Positions 1 to 10,340 of a DNA stretch of 27,025 nucleotides are shown one piece after another (within the stretch, counting starts at the first letter, position 1; the number at the start of each line of letters is the position of its first letter). Source of the stretch: Apostichopus parvimensis. Taxonomy: Eukaryota > Echinodermata > Holothuroidea > Aspidochirotida > Stichopodidae. The position numbers were made by a program, and so were the translations under genes. The DNA lies in the NCBI GenBank assembly GCA_000934455.1, contig KN886502.1, positions 7,288 to 34,312 on the forward strand, in the 5' to 3' direction. The notes under the pieces are model-generated. The model saw only the letters and a list, made by a program, of their open reading frames with translations. It searched no databases and was not told the origin of the DNA.

Positions 1-152
1 TTGTTAAATAGCGAATGTTAGGTAGTATTAATTAGAGACATATCTAGACAAATTGTCCAACTTCATATTCATACTTCATATTCAAAATGCATGTTACTTC
101 AGCGTAAAAGATAATATAAGCATTGTTTTGAACGTATTCCTGGCATACTTAC

Positions 153-224
153 AGGCTAGCAAGGTACTGGGAATTTGTAAACATATTCTGTGTCAAGTTA
201 GTTAGCTTGTTGAAGCTCAAGTCT
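153..224 (-). CDS. LRR exon 9 (last in window)
   Basis: A 72-bp exon with TTTCAG acceptor and GTAAGT donor encodes (L)DLSFNKLTNLTQNMFTNS...LAS(L). It ends on a phase-2 donor, so at least one more exon must follow to the left of the window. Confidence 0.9.
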
Positions 225-3200
225 CTGAAATAAGGTCAAAATTATCAGTTAGGTTTCGTCTTAGATGGAACCTATCAATTAATATGCTCGTTTCAATTAG
301 CATGATCTGCAGACACAATGGAAAGCAAGTTACATATCAAGTAAAGTTTATGTCTTCCTATCAAGGCTCGATAATAGTCCGGTGCTCCGTAGCTCTTGCG
401 CCAGAGAAATAGCAGCGCAGCCCCGGGAAAACTCACCGTCAGGAACAATCCGAAGGGGGAAAGAGCATTAGACAATATTACTAAAGCCATATCTATCATC
501 GCTTCTCGGCCTTTTGGCTAAGATCATGTGTAGTATAGTTCCATTTCGAGGGGAATGGTGATGCACACCCGACGATGATCACACAGTCACATTCCCGATG
601 CAAGGGGACTGGGGTTGAGAGCGGATCAGTCGTTCGATAGTTTGGTTTTCGTGCACAGGTTCTTTCCTGGGCGACTCTTTCTTAAAAAGTATCTATCATA
701 AATCTATTATGAAAATCGCCTCGTCTTTTGCGAAATTTGTAATGTTATTGGATACAACTGTGGATATGTTGATAACATATATTTCAATGTTTCGAGGAAG
801 TGTTGGTTTACAACGATCTCAACTGATATAAGGGACGAATAGGAGAGATTGCAGAAGGTTGTATACCGTACATATCAAAACAGGGTTGATATTGATTTGC
901 TATTGATATTTAGTTGTCTTAAGTATATGCAAATATATGATTTTAACAATATTCGGCTATTTACATTAAGTGCTACGTACAATGAACATACAATGTAACT
1001 CAATCATTTATTTAAAGGAATATTTCGGGAAGTTTAATACGTACAGTTCACCCAATCTTGATAGTCCGAGTAAGCTGTCATCATGAAGCACTGTGATTGC
1101 ATTCTTACTCATATGTCTGAAACAATAAACATATTGTACAAAACCAAAAATATACCTACTAAAAACTTTGTAAAGAAGAAGGCTGGTATTGTTGGAGAAG
1201 CAAATTGTAGTTAACTTTTGAAAGACTTGTCTGAAAAACCCATGTCACTTACAACTGTGCATTTTACGTGATCCGCCCAGCGGAACCAAACACGTCACGG
1301 CAAAAACAGCATTACAAAACCAAACCTTACCTCCGCTATAACTTAACAATCAACAATAATTACAATTACAATTATTTTCTTTGTTTCGCACATATTGTGG
1401 TTCCCGGGCGCGGTGTACCCAATTCTGCGTCGCGTCCTGGTGCGGTTGGAGAGGGCGATGTTTTCATTCAGTTGGTCGGGTGGTACAGAGCTTGCCAAGA
1501 GGGCGGTAATGTACCAGAAACTGGAGAATGGGGGAAGGGGTTAGGGGTGGTTCATCTGGGAAGTAAATTGAACTTTTGGTTATTTAAGCAATTGTTTGTA
1601 GCGGGAATTGACCCAGGGTGGCCTTGTTCATATTTTGTACGATTTGGGGCGGGTTGCACTTGCGTCGATGGATCCAGGCGCTGTTTAGCAACAGAGAACC
1701 GCATAGTAGTACTCCAAGCAGGGTGGTGCGTGTCATTTGCTCCGCTCTGATTGAGTTGCCCCCTGTTGACCTGTCACGGCCGGCCCTCGTTCTCAGTTCC
1801 TTGCGGGATAGGGCCTTGAATGTAATATTTAAACAGGGACGTCATTCTGCCGAAGTATGGTGAATTCAAGGCTGAATAGTTGCAGTCTCCGCGATTTTGC
1901 CTGGAGAATTGCACACGGTGCCTTGGTGAGCAATCTTAAGAGGTATCATTGGCGATTGGGTAATGGACTGTGCCCAAGGACCGGCTGTGACAGCTTCCAG
2001 AGTACTGCTCGTTTTTGGCATTGTTCCCTTGTTTTTAAGTTTGTGGGAGTGGTTTCAGACCGTGGCCGACCGTGTAACGGGAGACCGTTCATGGTCGGTA
2101 GGACAGCTTTATATATGGGGTAGATCCTCCAGATTATTCTGTTGCTGTGTTGCTCCGTATTATTTGTGTTCGTGCTATTTTGAAGAAACTTATTTGGAGG
2201 AATAGATTTGATAAAGTTTTTAAGGGGAAAATTTGCCAGTTGGCAGGCAGCCCTGGAGGCGGTGAAGTTTGACATTCGCCTTCAGGTTGAAGGCGATTTC
2301 CGTCGTTTATCTGTTGTTGCCTTTATTAGACGCTGCTGTGCTGGGGAGGGTGTTTTGTTTCGCTGCGTGCTGGTCGTCCTTTTGTGAAATTTTACATGTT
2401 CTAGTGGGTGGTTGGAGGTTTGTCTCTGCTGGTGAGGTCGGTGGACGTCTTTAATTTTCTTGGCTCGCTTGAATTGAGTTTTGTTTGTCAGAGTGGGATG
2501 GCTTGGGGTTGCCTTTTGGCCGTGACGTTTAGATTACCGCAGGGCGGGTCACATAAAAAGTACAATTACCTCAAAACAACTACCCGAACCACCATATAAC
2601 CCCCACATCGAGCCATACATCAAAACTCTACACATTTACAAACGGGCGGCCCTCCCGCAGGCCCACCAGTCTTCCTGATTCCAAACACCAACGGCGCAAA
2701 AAACTGCCATGACAAGTGAACTTTTATTGTAAATTCCATTAATATAAAATGGGTTGGCTGCATGTAGAAAGTTAGTAAGTACATGCGTGAATCAAATTTC
2801 GCATTTGCAATACAATACGACAATTAACTTCACTGACTGAGACTGATATGTGATTTGCATGGAATAACGTGAGAAATGAAACCATAGCCAATTATTTAGA
2901 TGCTTTGCATTTTAAAAACTTGGAAGATAATTTCACTATGTATGGGAATTCAAACTGTGATAAATGGTGGTGTAACCATAGGATCGCTACATTTTCCCGT
3001 TGAGCTTACGTCAATTATCTAATTTAACTGTTTAACTTTTCAATAGGTGCCTTCTAGATAAAAAACAAGTCTCTGAACAGACATAAATAGAGTTGTTTTC
3101 TTGTAGTGTATTTACGTTCTATCTAGATTGCTACTACTTACAAATTTTCAAGTAAAGGGAGATCTTCAAACGGTTTCGCTGGCAGAGTTCGTAGTTTATT

Positions 3201-6200
3201 TCTGTTCAGATCCCTGAGCATGAGGACAAAGAAGATAATGAAGACGTTTAAGAATATAAGGAAAAATAATGAACTGTGTTGCGCATCAAACTACAAAAAA
3301 ATAGTTATCTAATATTCATATTTCAAGGATATAATATAGACAAATTATTCCTTGACCGAGTCAACGTTTTAAACTAAGCCATTGAAATTAAGTAGCATTT
3401 CCGGCGTCCCGAAATGCATTATTGCTATGTAAAAACCACGGAGACAGAACCAAGTCACGTTGTCAGCTCAGAAGAGCGTTCATTTGCATTTTGTAATCGG
3501 TCATCCGATGGCTCGCTCGTGGTTTTATCCTTTGCCGTCTCGTGATCAGAATTACGAGTGCGATTCATAGGGGGTTTTGACCCGTGATCTGATGACGATC
3601 TCGTCATCAGACTAGTATGATCTAATTATGGTAAACGCTTTATCCCATGTGAACTCGAACGCCATCTAATCAGCTACATGTCTAAACACAAATCTACGTT
3701 ACAAATGATCAACCTTGTAAATATAAAGTTATTGGTACGTTATGTAATATTCAGCACTCTGTACTTACAGTAAGCTCAAGCTACGGAGTCCTCGAAAAGT
3801 AAAGCTTCGAATTGATGTAATCTTGTTGTCGTTCAAATATCTAGAGGAGAATACAGCTACATTATTAGTATGAAGTATGGCACAATTCGGGCTTGTAATA
3901 TAGTGAAACGTAATGATAAGAGGCCACTGCTCTTGCGAGAAGAAAGGAACACTTTGGTCACCGCATTAAAACCCATCATTTTTAATTTTGAGTCCATTTA
4001 CCGCTACTAGAAAGTCACTTTTAGATGGCTTATGCGTCACTTGATTAAGCAACGACCCCGTGTTACTTCATTGTAACTCCATCCAGGGCCGAAGCCTGCA
4101 TGGGGCAGCTGCCCCTCCCCGAGACTTCCACTTCCTAAATGAAAGTAGGCCTACGATTATGTGAATGCAATGGAGAGTATACGCTGTTTCAGTTAGATTT
4201 AGCGAAACGTTCAGATCATTTCAATAGCCAGTAGTGTGCAACCTCAAGATTTTAGGCACTTATTGCAGGAATGGCGTTCAAAAAGGAACACAAGTTTTTT
4301 TGTAACCCTCATTACGTATCTGCACCACCAGGGATGAGATGACCGTGCATTTGTTTTGGTTTTGACGGGTTTATTAGAATAACAACGTAGAGAGCTCCTA
4401 AGATTTAACCTGCTTGAACAGTGTAGCAGTCTAATATGAAACTACGGTTCCTAAATGTATTACGTCTATATGTGTCTTATGTAGGCCTATTAGTTTTATT
4501 GTTAGCCCCCATGTCAGCGCCCCAATGTTTTACTAGGGGCCGGGTCCACCAGCCCCTACACGGCCCACCCACTCATCTCATTTGTCCCCCCCCCCCCCAG
4601 TATGTCACACTGAACACAAACCTAGCAATTAATTTCAACCTAAATTCCCCATATGGCTTGCATTCAGCATATATAAGCTACGGCTACCATCAGGATGCCC
4701 TAGCGTCCTTTATATTTTAAATTTAAGAATAATGGAAAAAGCAGAGGTTGTAAAGTAACGTAAAGTCCTATTTTCCACTCCCGAGTAATTTTGGAGACAT
4801 TTTTGGCAGAATTGTAATCAAATGCTTTTCATGTCCATACTTACAGCCTGAAAAGTAACTCGAGATCTTGAAAAATATCATTTGACAATGACGTTAGTTC
4901 GTTGAAGCCTATGTCCCTGTAAATAATTGAACAAATTATCTTAAGAATCAGTTTTTATTGTAACTACAGGCTTAACAGATATTATGACAGTTCAATGCTG
5001 CGTTTAGGACGTATGCAAACCAGCCTAAGCAAAATAAATCAACTACCCATCGACTGTGAATAACTTTGTGCACCTCCCATAAATGGTAACACTCATACCA
5101 ACTGAGTATTACTTTAACAAAAATACACGATTGTAGCAAGTACGAAATGTAGGTTTTCACGAAGCGATCGCCACTACTTGTCTAAAATATGATTCTGGTC
5201 GTCTTTCCAAATTCCGAGGCCCAGACACTGTTCGTAGCAGTGTTGTTCACCTCATAAAATGGAAGAATTGTTTGTTTTGTTTTATCTTTATTTTTTAATG
5301 TACGGTACTAATGTTATCGGTAGGTCGTTAATTATTTATCATTATAGGATATTCCTTATATTCATTTCTTTTTGAAACCATTTGAAATAACCAGTACACG
5401 TAAGTACAGTTTAAGCAGCATATGAGTGCTTGGTATCTTTTGCGAAAGGATTCAAATTAAAGCAGACTATATGAATTATCGTGTAAATTTATATGCAAGG
5501 CAAGTCACTTATCGGATATATAGGTTCCATAAAGTCATACTATAGGCATTGTCCAATCAACAGCTTGGAAACATACATATCCGAAAGAACATTTGCTCTT
5601 CATTCTAAGCAATGCATCTCAGAGAAGAGGCCTAATGTGTGTCCAGGGGAGCCACTGGGAAAATCCAAAGTTTTTAAAGTACTTCGTGCTCTCTCCTAGA
5701 ACGCTTGAAGCAAAACATTATATATGATAAAGAGAGAATCATGTTTTCTGAAATTACAAACCCCTGAAGCTGCAGCGCTTACGATATTTTGTTCTCTTTC
5801 TAAATGACTTCACATAGATATATATGAGAGAGTTGTTTTCAGTTTCTCTGGAGTGAGTTCTCTTTTATGTATGTATTTCAAAGCCCCAGTCGATTCCTCG
5901 AAATCCCTAGTATTAAGTGATGTTTCTTATTTACTGGTTGGGTCTTGAATCGCAAAACACATGTTAGCCCACAACCAGAGTCCACGGAGGGCTGTAACAC
6001 TTTGTTTGCCTAATACTATCCAACTCTAGGAAATGTTCATGTAAGGAAGAAAACAGGGAGAACGGCTTTCTTGTATTTTCTTCTTCGTTTTTGTTACTCT
6101 AATACTTTCAAGCGTGTAAGACCACACACATCCAATTATCACATACCAATATTTTGTTGATCTAAGTACTGTACCGGGAAATGGTATAGAAGGTTGCACT

Positions 6201-9200
6201 TTAACAATTAAACTCAGTTATGACTCATGGTCGAATCTTTCGGGGTTTGGTTTTATGTGTAAAGAATGCTTGCTGATATGTTAACTATATATCTTGATCA
6301 TCAATCTTTGAAATTCATAACAATCAAAATAATCCTCGATCGCTGTTCTAATTTGCACAAAATTTAATATTTGATAACCCACAGCTCCCTCAAGTTGGAT
6401 ATTCCTTTAAAGGTGTCTTCTTCAATCTTCTGTATCTTGTTATCACCCAAGTTCCTGTTGCAGTTGTAAGGTATAAACAAAGAAACAAAATGTAATATAT
6501 TGAATATTGTAATGATTGACACCAACAAGTACTTGTTTTTACCTTCTAGCTGAGAATATTCTTTTGAAATGCAATTTTAATGTTGGCCTTTCTAATTCTA
6601 ATTCTTTCATTTATCACTCAGAGGGCAGCAGATAAAAGAAAAGATATGCAGTTTAATAGACTTTCGGCTTAAAGACCACTTTTTACAATGTCATTTCAAT
6701 GTCTTTCACATATAGAAAAAAATATACCTTTGTTACATTGAAGTAGAACGGTTAAAATATTTTATTCGAAACCACTTCTTTTATCTCAATTACAGCTGTC
6801 GTAAAGTATATTATAACAGGTGTCATTTTTTCTTCAATTGATTTCCCATGAGTGAGAGTTTTAAGAAGGAACTACTCACAAAGACACAAGTGACGGGAGA
6901 TCTTGAAATAAGTTCAATGGTATATAATGTATCTTGTTAAGAGCCAAGTTCCTGAAAAAAAATATATTGCAAAAAATGATTTTATTTATCACTCAATACT
7001 ACGATAACACTAATGCATTGCTGTGAATTAGAGGGCAGCAGATAAAAGAACGGATATACAGTTTAATATAGCTTCGGACTTGAAGACCACTTTATACAAT
7101 GTCATTTCAATGTCTTTGCCATAAAGAAAAAAATCTGCCTTTGCTACAGTGAAGTAAAAAAACGATTAAAATATTTTATTAAAAGACCCTTCTTTTTTCT
7201 CAATTACAGGTGGCAATATATCTTCAATTGATTTCCCACGAGTTAGAGTTTTAAGAAGGAACTACTCACAAAGACTAAAGAGATGGGAGATCTTGAAATA
7301 ATTTCACTGGTATATTATGTATCTCGTTAAGAGCCAAGTTCCTCAATAAAATATATTGCAAAAAATCAAATATACATATGAATTTAATAAAAATTGTCAT
7401 ATATTTATCACTCAAGTATTGAATAATTAAATATCAAACATCTCTACCAATAAAATACAAGCAATAGAACTGTTCATGCTAGATTATTTCAATGTGTATC
7501 ATAACCATTTAGCATTAATATTTTTTGCACAGAGCCACAGCGTCTTTTCCTCACATAATTCTTGGAATTAAAGTCATTGTGCGTTGCAATGATTTTTAGT
7601 TTTAGACTATTTTGTTGCGGCCGCTTGAGTTTTGGCTGGGAAGGGGTGTATATTTGATTTCGATTCATTTGTTTGTAATCCGGTTTGAAAATAACATGGC
7701 CACTGCTATGTTCAATTAGTAGAGAAATATCTCTTAACAATGGTATGTACTTGGCAGTAGAGACTTCTTTGCTGTACTAGGAAAGATAAAAAGATGGGTT
7801 TTGTCCTTCTCTGTTTTTAACTAGAAGTTTTGACATACAAAAATCAACTTGAGGTATTTGAAATGTTACCACAGAGATTTACGTTTGGGTCAAGGAACCC
7901 TAAGAGATATCAAGTACTGCCTTAATTAATTAGTTTCATTTAACACATGCATAATGACCGACACATCAACACCATCGATTCAATATTGTATTCAGATCTC
8001 ATTTTCCAGCTAACTATTTTGAACCTACAAAGATAACATTGTAGTTATTAAAGCTTATTGTGTAATATCGTCATGATATTTTAGTATCGAATAAAGCACA
8101 GACTGGAATATTATCCACACCAAAATAAGAATCTGCTTTATATCTTAATTAATTTAAGAGTTTTAAGTACGTTACTACTTGTGATTACCGTGTATTCATG
8201 CAGCTACCAATGTGACATTACATTTTAATAAACTACAATTCTAAAGCAAGGAGACTTACATAGCTATAAAAAAAATCATTCGAGAAATATGCAAAAAGTA
8301 AATTATAAATTCTTTCCATGTGATATATATAGGATTTTTTAGTAGCATATATGTATCTGCGGTAATATCTGGCTCGTGGAAATTGATTACCCAACTGGAT
8401 TATTACAATATTATACTTACAATGCGCCCAACTCAAAGAGGCCTTGAAATATGTCACTCGTCATCGTTGATATCTTGTTGTTATTTAAATATCTGAAAGA
8501 TACTCAACGTAAATGATCAAATGTAGGCCACGATTGGCTAATGAAACTATTGTTTCTTATGAATACTGTTTTCTTGCAGGAAATTATTTCTTAGCTACAT
8601 AATCCGACCGCGAACACAGATGACGCTCTAGTCTATTCGTAACGGTATGTTGTTCTATAACCACCGATACACACAGAGAACGCAGGAAGTACAGTACATC
8701 TTAAAGTTTTGTACCAGAGTAAAAACTAGATAGTGCTATAAATCAGTAGCATGTGCTACTGGGATTACAGTAAGAACTGAGGGTATGTATAATCGCAACA
8801 AATCCAGTTCTTGGGATTTGTTGCGATTACACATATCCTCAGTTCTTACTGTAATGCTAATGGCACATGCTACCGATTTATCAGATTTATCAGCACAATC
8901 CAGTTTTTACTCTGGTACAACGTTTTAAGATTTGCAGTAGTTACTGTAAGCTCTTTGTGAATCGGTTGTGTAACTATTTAATAGGTTCTTTATTGATCGT
9001 TTTTGTAGTTTGCGAATCAGGACTCGGAACAGAGACAGAAATGGAGTTCAGTAGACTCGGACTTGAGACAGAGTCCATGCAAGTCCTTATATATTAATAT
9101 ATTACAACCTCTCCATTGTATAAGGTCGTATAATTATTTATACTAAAGGCAATGTATCTTAATTGCATGTTCTATATGGTACAAAACGTAACCTGTAAGT

Positions 9201-10340
9201 TGAGGCGTCCCTTAGAATCTCAATTGTGTAATTGAAGAATGCAACTGTAAACTCATTGGTTGTTGGTTATACTCTTATTCAAATAACAAGTAGAACATTG
9301 ATAAGATAGCTCTTTTTACGTTCGACCACTGACAATCTTAATCAGAACTTACAGACCACTGAGGTTAGTCGACCCACCGAACACATTTCCGGAAATTTCA
9401 GTAACCAGGGTTTTGGTGATGACTCTAAAAGTAGCGAATTGAGATTTTAATACATAAATACAATTACTTTTGAGTATTGGACCATATCCTATATTAATAG
9501 CGTTGTATCAACTTAGTGGATATACAAAATATTACATAATACTGTACGTAATTTATATGTAGCCATGTACTACAACAGTGGGAATAGGCCACACAGACAC
9601 TGTTATTCTGGAAAACGTTGGTTTCAGATGGATTTACTACTTGGTACAATTTTAAGAGCTCATCAAAGACCGCAGATGTGTTTTCAGACAACGACAATGC
9701 TGTTGAGTTTCACTGTAGACTGTTCACCTTTCGACATAGCCCTATATCTGTTTTACATGTTATGCATATTACGTTACGTATCATCTTGAAATGCACGTTG
9801 GAAATACTTTATATGTATTAACCCATATCTGATATGTATTAAATAATAACTCTTAATTTTAGAGATCATCAGATATTAAACCGATTAAGGGTTTTTCTTC
9901 TAATAATAATAATCATATGATGCTTTACAGTTTATACATATTTTCGTGAGTGTTGCAATCAATTAAATTTATACTACAACCAAAAGCGATATTCTAAGAA
10001 TGAGGAGAATTAGGAACAGGAATTATGATGCTAAGTGCTTAACACGGATAAGAATTCTTTGTAAATGTATTTTAATTTCTCATGAAATTTATTGTCATGT
10101 GTTATAAAATCATACTTATACCAGTCAAAGTAACGTTTCATATGCAATATCTTCAATAATCAATCAATATTTAGATTGAACTTAATAGAAGAACTTACAG
10201 ATAAGACGTGTTGGTCGGTATGTTGCGAGGAACATTCTGTATACTGTTGCCAATACAGTCCACTTTAAATAGTAACTCGTCATAACTCGGCATGTCGTCA
10301 TAACAATGACAAACGCCATCTCTTCCGCAGGCTGTTGGAA
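153..10340 (-). CDS. Multi-exon leucine-rich-repeat protein gene, LGR/relaxin-receptor-like (partial)
   Basis: Ten coding exons are recognised on the minus strand: 10199-10340, 9353-9424, 8421-8492, 6880-6951, 6383-6454, 4845-4916, 3769-3840, 3142-3213, 1045-1116 and 153-224. The first encodes a cysteine-rich LRR N-terminal cap; the other nine are each exactly 72 bp and encode one 24-residue LRR. Introns between them run from 425 to 2025 bp, all phase 2, and all nine junctions recreate a Leu codon (CTA, CTG, TTA or TTG). This strict one-repeat-per-exon, phase-2 layout is known from LGR-type GPCR genes, and also from SLIT, LRIG and LGI genes. The cap plus solenoid should be an extracellular ligand-binding domain. 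The gene continues past the left edge, where a 7TM domain would lie if it is a receptor. No LDLa exon or signal peptide was found upstream. LRR identity is very secure; receptor class is inference. Confidence 0.85.
498..536 (+). pseudogene. U2 snRNA 5' domain at the head of a chimeric element
   Basis: The 39 nt starting ATCGCTTCTCGGCCTTTTGG match the 5' end of metazoan U2 snRNA through stem I and the branch-site-pairing GTAGTA, with one mismatch to the human sequence (A30 to T). Immediately after GTAGTAT the match stops: the U2 continuation (stem II, Sm site, stems III/IV) is absent. It is replaced by unrelated GC-richer sequence to about 690, including a hairpin pairing GGGAATG (551-557) with CATTCCC (590-596). 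This is not a functional U2 gene. A SINE-like element with an snRNA-derived head, or a chimeric retrocopy, would explain it. Confidence 0.75.
1045..1116 (-). CDS. LRR exon 8
   Basis: A 72-bp exon with TTTCAG acceptor and GTACGT donor encodes (L)HMSKNAITVLHDDSLLGL...LGE(L). It departs somewhat from consensus (Ser-Leu in place of the usual Phe) but keeps length, phase and the Asn. Confidence 0.82.
1246..1326 (-). repeat. Inverted LINE 3' tip at the edge of LINE copy 1
   Basis: Read on the minus strand, this ends in ...GCCGTGACGTG, GCTGGGCGGATCACGTAAAA and TGCACAGTTGTAA. It matches the terminal 3' sequence of the LINE copies ending at 2563, 19013 and 25503 (GGCCGTGACG, GGCGGGTCACGTAAAAAGC). It is a short, 3'-end-only piece in opposite orientation, about 0.1 kb before the direct copy begins. 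Confidence 0.7.
1400..2563 (+). mobile_element. Non-LTR retrotransposon (LINE) 3' fragment, copy 1
   Basis: This is a 5'-truncated LINE lying in an intron of the LRR gene in antisense orientation. Its 3' part from about 2195 is closely similar to 25100-25503, and its ORF2 C-terminus is homologous to 18129-18728. After the ORF comes a G/T-rich 3' UTR ending ATAAAAAGTAC. The domain plan (post-RT region, then a zf-RVT-like HxxxxC/CPxxGC segment) suggests an L1/Tx1-type LINE; clade is inference. Confidence 0.8.
1539..2387 (+). pseudogene. LINE ORF2 C-terminal region, frameshifted
   Basis: Three reading frames carry consecutive pieces of one protein. About 1539-1650 reads LGVVHLGSKLNFWLFKQLF; about 1645-1860 reads GLHLRRWIQALFSNREPH and continues; 1857-2000 reads LRDFAWRIAHGAL then GNGLCPRTGCDS. 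Further frameshifts lead to KKLIWRNRFDKVF (about 2180) and FASWQAALEAVKFDIRLQ, stopping at 2387. LAWRIAHG and CPxxGC are shared with the copy at 18129. At least four frame changes make it inactive. Confidence 0.75.
3142..3213 (-). CDS. LRR exon 7
   Basis: A 72-bp exon with CTCAG acceptor and GTAAGT donor encodes (L)DLNRNKLRTLPAKPFEDL...LEN(L). The 2-kb intron downstream of it (1117-3141) carries a LINE copy in antisense to the gene. Confidence 0.9.
3589..3610. repeat. 22-bp near-perfect palindrome
   Basis: CTGATGACGA and TCGTCATCAG are perfect 10-bp inverted arms separated by TC, in the intron between LRR exons 6 and 7. A related GTGATCAGAATTACGAG segment lies just upstream at 3542. No function can be assigned. 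Confidence 0.6.
3769..3840 (-). CDS. LRR exon 6
   Basis: A 72-bp exon with CTAG acceptor and GTAAGT donor encodes (L)YLNDNKITSIRSFTFRGL...LSL(L). Canonical LxLxxNxI and TFRGL segments; phase 2 on both sides. Confidence 0.9.
4845..4916 (-). CDS. LRR exon 5
   Basis: A 72-bp exon with ACAG acceptor and GTAAGT donor encodes (L)DIGFNELTSLSNDIFQDL...LFR(L). Phase 2 on both sides. Confidence 0.9.
6383..6454 (-). CDS. LRR exon 4
   Basis: A 72-bp exon after an ACAG acceptor encodes (L)NLGDNKIQKIEEDTFKGI...LRE(L), a very regular LRR. The donor is GTGGGT, weaker than the GTAAGT or GTGAGT of the other exons. Confidence 0.88.
6880..6951 (-). CDS. LRR exon 3
   Basis: A 72-bp exon with a strong TTTTTTTCAG acceptor and GTGAGT donor encodes (L)NLALNKIHYIPLNLFQDL...LVS(L). 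It is intact and is the functional partner of the broken copy at 7270-7341. Confidence 0.9.
7270..7341 (-). pseudogene. Duplicated LRR exon with in-frame stop (pseudo-exon)
   Basis: This 72-bp segment is a near copy of the exon at 6880-6951: (L)NLALNEIHNIPVKLFQDLPSL, then TAG (7275-7277 on the minus strand), then S. The GTGAGT donor is preserved; the acceptor has decayed from TTTCAG to ATTGAG. Flanking intron sequence is duplicated with it. Inclusion would truncate the protein in the solenoid, so it is either skipped debris or a poison exon. Confidence 0.85.
8421..8492 (-). CDS. LRR exon 2
   Basis: A 72-bp exon with CAG acceptor and GTAAGT donor encodes (L)YLNNNKISTMTSDIFQGL...(L), a canonical LxLxxNxI repeat with Phe at position 15 (IFQGL). 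It joins in phase 2 to both neighbours, giving Leu codons CTA and TTG. Confidence 0.9.
8690..8940. mobile_element. Palindromic MITE / fold-back element
   Basis: Arms at about 8690-8805 and 8814-8940 are inverted copies (for example TACCAGAGTAAAAACT at 8722 against AGTTTTTACTCTGGTA at 8902, and CAGTAAGAACTGAGG against CCTCAGTTCTTACTG). The loop is only about 8 nt. The right arm has a small internal duplication (GATTTATCA twice). No ORF is credible inside. It lies in the intron between LRR exons 1 and 2. Length, near-complete palindromy and AT-rich flanks fit a non-autonomous DNA transposon. Confidence 0.8.
9353..9424 (-). CDS. LRR exon 1
   Basis: A 72-bp exon between AG acceptor and GTAAGT donor encodes (L)VITKTLVTEISGNVF...STNLSG(L). 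Positions 7, 10, 15 and 21 carry the hydrophobic residues of an LRR. The asparagine of LxxLxLxxN is replaced by Thr and the first strand is divergent, so this is an atypical first repeat next to the cap. Confidence 0.8.
10199..10340 (-). CDS. LRRNT cap exon
   Basis: This 142-bp exon has a pyrimidine-rich acceptor (TATCTTTTTAG) and a GTAAGT donor. It starts in phase 1 and ends in phase 2. It encodes PTACGRDGVCHCYDD, then a linker and FKVDCIGNSIQNVPRNIP followed by TNTSYL. The four cysteines (CxxxxxCxC, then C about 19 residues on) and the VPRNIPTNT stretch running into the first LRR are the usual signature of an LRR N-terminal capping motif. The phase-1 entry is the phase expected if an LDLa, signal or linker exon preceded it. 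Confidence 0.85.

Larger units (their letters stand above)
6609..7396. repeat. Tandem duplication containing an LRR exon
   Basis: Two diverged copies of a roughly 375-410 bp unit lie head to tail: about 6609-6982 and 6983-7396, with the next TTATCACTCAA starting just after. Shared landmarks include GAGGGCAGCAGATAAAAGAA (6621 and 7031), TTACAATGTCATTTCAATGT-type sequence and the 72-bp exon plus both splice borders. Copy 1 carries the good exon, copy 2 the stop-containing one. The divergence, including indels, implies an old event. Confidence 0.85.

Noticed and set aside
4436..4720. A 94-codon plus-strand ORF with a signal-peptide-like start
   Set aside because: It runs through a 13-C homopolymer, lies in an intron antisense to the LRR gene, and the rest of the peptide has no family features.
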